A DNA stretch of 42,541 nucleotides from contig USFD01000019.1 of NCBI GenBank assembly GCA_900553885.1, positions 1 through 42,541 of the forward strand. Reading direction: 5' to 3'. Source of the stretch: an uncultured Ruminococcus sp. GTDB lineage: Bacteria; Bacillota; Clostridia; Lachnospirales; Lachnospiraceae. The notes beneath the pieces were generated by a model, which was given only the letters and a program-made list of their open reading frames with translations, ran no database searches and was not told the DNA's origin. Both the position numbers and the translations under genes were made by a program. How positions within the stretch are numbered: the first letter of the stretch is position 1; each line of letters begins with the position of its first letter. Below, piece by piece: positions 41,007 through 42,541 of this stretch.

Positions 41007-41035
41007 ATTATAACATTTTACAGGTTTTAAGTCCA
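41007..41035 (-). promoter_or_regulatory. Predicted promoter for the Xer-like recombinase
   Basis: On the minus strand TGGACT (41035-41030, 4 of 6) and a perfect TATAAT (41012-41007) are 17 nt apart. The leader is about 105 nt. No LexA-type box is seen beside it. Confidence 0.55.
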
Positions 41036-41064
41036 GATCTTTTGGAAAAATCGGTATTTGTCGT

Positions 41065-41080
41065 ATAGATTGAAATCTAT
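41065..41080. repeat. Perfect 7-bp inverted repeat upstream of the Xer-gene promoter
   Basis: ATAGATT-GA-AATCTAT, with outer CGGT (41052-41055) and ACCG (41082-41085) also complementary. It lies about 30 nt upstream of the predicted -35 of the Xer-like gene, the position of a regulator site. Confidence 0.4.
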
Positions 41081-41131
41081 GACCGTTACTGTACTGCCTG
41101 CAGATGGATGGAAAAATGGATAAATGAAAAT

Positions 41132-41179
41132 GAGAAAAGCCGGGGAAATACCTGTCTGGGTATATCTCCGGCTTTTCTC
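41132..41179 (-). terminator. Intrinsic terminator of the LysM gene
   Basis: GAGAAAAGCCGG (41132-41143) and CCGGCTTTTCTC (41168-41179) form a perfect 12-bp stem, with an inner TACC/GGTA helix possible. On the minus strand the tail is ATTTTCATTT. It separates the LysM transcript from the Xer-like gene. Confidence 0.8.
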
Positions 41180-41296
41180 GGGAGTGTACATATATTTATT
41201 ATATATCAATATGGGATGTATATTGATACCTGAGTGAATGAAACAGAAAATGCTTTTATTGACATTTCCTGTTTTCCTGTTATGCAGTCTGAAGAT

Positions 41297-41608
41297 TCAG
41301 TTGCTGCACTTGATTACAAGATACTGACCGGCCTGTATTGAATCAGATTTCAGTCCGTTCGTATCTTTTATGAGCTGTATATACTCATCTATGGAATCGT
41401 ATTCGTCTGTCATATTATCACAGGCAATGTCCCATAAAGTATCACCAGACTGAATACAGATGCTTTTATAATAAGTGTCAGGCTCAGCTGTATTGTTCTC
41501 GCGTGCTGATACGAAAAAAGCTCCGAAAACAAGACTGGCTGCAATAATAATAATAAAACTTGCCGTCAGATGTATGAACTGTTTTTTTCTGCGTATTGCC
41601 CTTTCCAT
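41297..41608 (-). CDS. LysM-domain membrane protein, YneA-like SOS division inhibitor
   Basis: A 103-residue protein with a basic start (MERAIRRKKQF), one membrane helix (about 13-35) and a single outward LysM domain (about 49-100: SICIQSGDTLWDIACDN to AGQYLVIKC). Size and layout match Bacillus YneA, a LysM protein induced by DNA damage that blocks division and is encoded divergently from lexA, exactly the arrangement here. The sequence itself supports SOS control: it has a consensus promoter with LexA-type boxes. The YneA function is inferred from context and architecture, since sequence identity cannot be measured here. GGGGG precedes the ATG. Confidence 0.8.
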   Translation of the reverse strand: MERAIRRKKQFIHLTASFIIIIAASLVFGAFFVSARENNTAEPDTYYKSICIQSGDTLWDIACDNMTDEYDSIDEYIQLIKDTNGLKSDSIQAGQYLVIKCSN

Positions 41609-41694
41609 TACAAATACCCCCTGAAAATAATAATAAAGCGTAAATTACTGAAAAACCAAATTGTATACATGTATTCGAATAATAAATTTATAAC

Positions 41695-41706
41695 GAACAA
41701 CTGTTC
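41695..41706. promoter_or_regulatory. LexA box 1 (GAAC-N4-GTTC)
   Basis: GAACAACTGTTC keeps both half-sites of the Gram-positive LexA consensus GAACRNRYGTTY, with one spacer position (C instead of R) off consensus. It sits at about the start site of the LysM gene. Confidence 0.8.
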
Positions 41707-41714
41707 TGCAATAC

Positions 41715-41743
41715 ATTATATGATAAGAACATACGTTTGTCAA
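41715..41743 (-). promoter_or_regulatory. Consensus sigma-A promoter of the LysM gene
   Basis: On the minus strand TTGACA (41743-41738) and TATAAT (41720-41715), both perfect, are separated by exactly 17 nt. LexA box 2 fills the spacer and its edge, and box 1 covers the start site, so it should be silent until LexA is cleaved. Confidence 0.85.
41727..41738. promoter_or_regulatory. LexA box 2 (full consensus)
   Basis: GAACATACGTTT meets GAACRNRYGTTY at every position and lies between the -35 and -10 of the LysM promoter. Confidence 0.85.
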
Positions 41744-41763
41744 CTGAAAAGCCAAAAAAAATC

Positions 41764-41775
41764 GAACATATTTTC
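41764..41775. promoter_or_regulatory. Imperfect LexA box 3
   Basis: GAACATATTTTC has one mismatch (T for the G of GTTY). It lies upstream of the lexA -35. Confidence 0.55.
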
Positions 41776-41776
41776 G

Positions 41777-41788
41777 CAACAAATGTTT
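41777..41788. promoter_or_regulatory. Imperfect LexA box 4, overlapping the lexA -35
   Basis: CAACAAATGTTT has one mismatch (C for the first G). Its last two bases overlap the predicted lexA -35, consistent with autoregulation. Confidence 0.5.
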
Positions 41789-41815
41789 GATTTTTAAAAT
41801 GTACTGTGTTAGTAT
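41787..41815 (+). promoter_or_regulatory. Predicted promoter of lexA
   Basis: TTGATT (41787-41792, 4 of 6) and TAGTAT (41810-41815, 4 of 6) are 17 nt apart. The start would be near 41822, and GGAGGG at 41838-41843 is the ribosome-binding site. Confidence 0.6.
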
Positions 41816-41848
41816 ATTTATAATATGATTTATGTTCGGAGGGACGAT

Positions 41849-42466
41849 ATGGCACAGGGCAAAATAAGCAAAAAACAACAGGAGATTCTTGAATATATTA
41901 AATCTCAGATTCTGGAGCGCGGATTTCCGCCAGCAGTCCGGGAGATCTGTGAAGCGGTGAATCTTAAGTCCACCTCTTCTGTCCATTCTCATCTGGAGAC
42001 GCTGGAGAAGAACGGTTATATCCGCCGGGATCCTACGAAACCAAGAGCAATTGAGATCCTGGATGACAATTTTAACCTTACCCGGAGAGAGATGGTTAAT
42101 GTTCCGATTGTGGGACAGGTTGCTGCAGGAGAGCCGATACTTGCACAGCAGAATATTGAAAACTACTTCCCTATTCCTGTGGATTTTATGCCGAACAGTC
42201 AGACTTTTCTTCTTAAAGTAAAGGGGGAAAGCATGATTAATGCAGGTATTCTTGACGGAGATATGGTACTGGTTGAGGAAACGCCTTCGGCGTCAAACGG
42301 AGATATGGTTGTTGCTCTTGTAGATGATGGAGCTACGGTTAAGACTTTTTACAAAGAAGAAGGAATTTTCCGCCTCCAGCCGGAAAATGATTTTATGGAT
42401 CCGATCATTGTAAAGGAAGTTACGATTCTGGGAAAAGTAATCGGTGTGTTCCGTTTTTTTAAATAA
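41849..42466 (+). CDS. lexA: LexA repressor, self-cleaving SOS regulator
   Basis: Transcriptional repressor of the SOS regulon, cleaved when RecA is activated. It has 205 residues, the same length as Bacillus LexA. The N-terminal winged-helix domain (KISKKQQEILEYIKSQI, then STSSVHSHLETLEKNGYI) is followed by the cleavage site Ala93-Gly94 (VGQVAAGEP) and the catalytic pair Ser128 (KGESMINAG) and Lys165 (ATVKTFYKE), all intact. The ATG at 41849 follows GGAGGG by 5 nt. An upstream in-frame ATG at 41825 is less likely. LexA boxes upstream suggest it regulates itself and the divergent LysM gene. Confidence 0.96.
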   Translation: MAQGKISKKQQEILEYIKSQILERGFPPAVREICEAVNLKSTSSVHSHLETLEKNGYIRRDPTKPRAIEILDDNFNLTRREMVNVPIVGQVAAGEPILAQQNIENYFPIPVDFMPNSQTFLLKVKGESMINAGILDGDMVLVEETPSASNGDMVVALVDDGATVKTFYKEEGIFRLQPENDFMDPIIVKEVTILGKVIGVFRFFK

Positions 42467-42486
42467 TGTCTGAACAAAGATATAAG

Positions 42487-42496
42487 GGGGCTGTCG
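42487..42496 (+). repeat. Short repeat shared with the window's left end
   Basis: GGGGCTGTCG here matches 101-92 on the minus strand, which is one arm of the left-end hairpin. At this end the partner arm cannot be seen because the window stops at 42541. It may be the first arm of a similar terminator after lexA. Nothing else is recognised in the last 75 nt. Confidence 0.35.
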
Positions 42497-42541
42497 GGAA
42501 ATAGATAGTTCCAAACGGGGGCAGGCGTGACTCGCATGAGT

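Larger units (their letters stand above)
40895..41296. other. Non-coding region between the Xer-like and LysM genes
   Basis: About 400 nt with no convincing gene. From right to left on the minus strand it holds the LysM gene's 3' untranslated region, the terminator at 41132-41179, a perfect palindrome at 41065-41080, the Xer-gene promoter at 41007-41035, a leader hairpin at 40963-40989, and an AAATAC...GTATTT repeat at 40921-40941. An ORF of 60 codons at 41027-41209 (minus) crosses these elements and has no ribosome-binding site. Confidence 0.6.

Noticed and set aside
40921..41040. A dif-like site for the Xer-like recombinase
   Set aside because: Short inverted repeats exist, but none has two 11-bp arms with a 6-bp centre in a dif-like sequence.
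1..42541. Mobile elements, CRISPR arrays, tRNA or rRNA genes
   Set aside because: No transposase, phage gene, regularly spaced repeat array or recognisable RNA gene was seen. The tyrosine recombinase alone does not indicate a mobile element.

Overview
This is 42.5 kb of core chromosome from a Gram-positive, moderately AT-leaning, rod-shaped anaerobe. It is most likely a spore-forming member of the Clostridia, and Lachnospiraceae is the best guess. That rests on the gene set and order: yqfC-yqfD-phoH-ybeY, miaB with mutS-mutL-miaA, mreBCD-PBP2-minCDE-rodA-mgsA, and yggS-sepF-ylmH-lspA-rluD. It also rests on strong Shine-Dalgarno sites, frequent TTG/GTG starts, DUF4250/DUF896 proteins and an unusually long PBP2. 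I see no rRNA, tRNA, CRISPR array, prophage or insertion sequence.

Layout. (1) 1-4337: two hairpin terminators, then a promoter followed by a CtpE-like P-type ATPase, a Dabb-domain protein and pyrimidine-nucleoside phosphorylase. (2) 4431-22137, all plus strand: sporulation proteins YqfC/YqfD, PhoH, YbeY, a lipid-II-type flippase, a BofC-like small protein, DUF896, DUF4250, MiaB, a CmpB-like membrane protein, MutS, MutL, MiaA, a YnbB-type PLP enzyme and two flavoproteins. (3) 22223-32626: RadC, then a cell-shape and division operon (MreB, MreC, MreD, PBP2, MinC, MinD, MinE, RodA, MgsA-like, D,D-carboxypeptidase). (4) 32731-32934 minus: a DUF378 membrane protein sharing a bidirectional terminator with the operon. 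(5) 33048-38892: a HlyD-like adaptor, YggS, SepF, YlmH, LspA, RluD and a cytidylate-kinase-like protein. (6) 38971-42466: TtcA-like, a Xer-type tyrosine recombinase and a LysM protein on the minus strand, divergent from lexA.

How the genes work together. The window is dominated by envelope growth and division (elongasome, Min system, SepF, flippase, LspA), tRNA and rRNA maturation (MiaA, MiaB, TtcA, YbeY, RluD), and mismatch repair plus the SOS response. The best regulatory signal is the lexA/LysM divergent region. It holds a full TTGACA-17-TATAAT promoter with LexA-type boxes in its spacer and at its start site, so the LysM protein is very probably a YneA-like SOS division inhibitor.

I did not find a wholly new system. 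The observations most worth a second look are the MgsA homologue that has lost the catalytic Asp of its GGDQQ motif, the SOS locus with a tyrosine recombinase in the place a resolvase-like gene occupies in Bacillus, two terminator-like hairpins whose T-runs touch the next start codon, a roughly 260-residue insertion in PBP2, and a polyarginine N-terminus on the carboxypeptidase.
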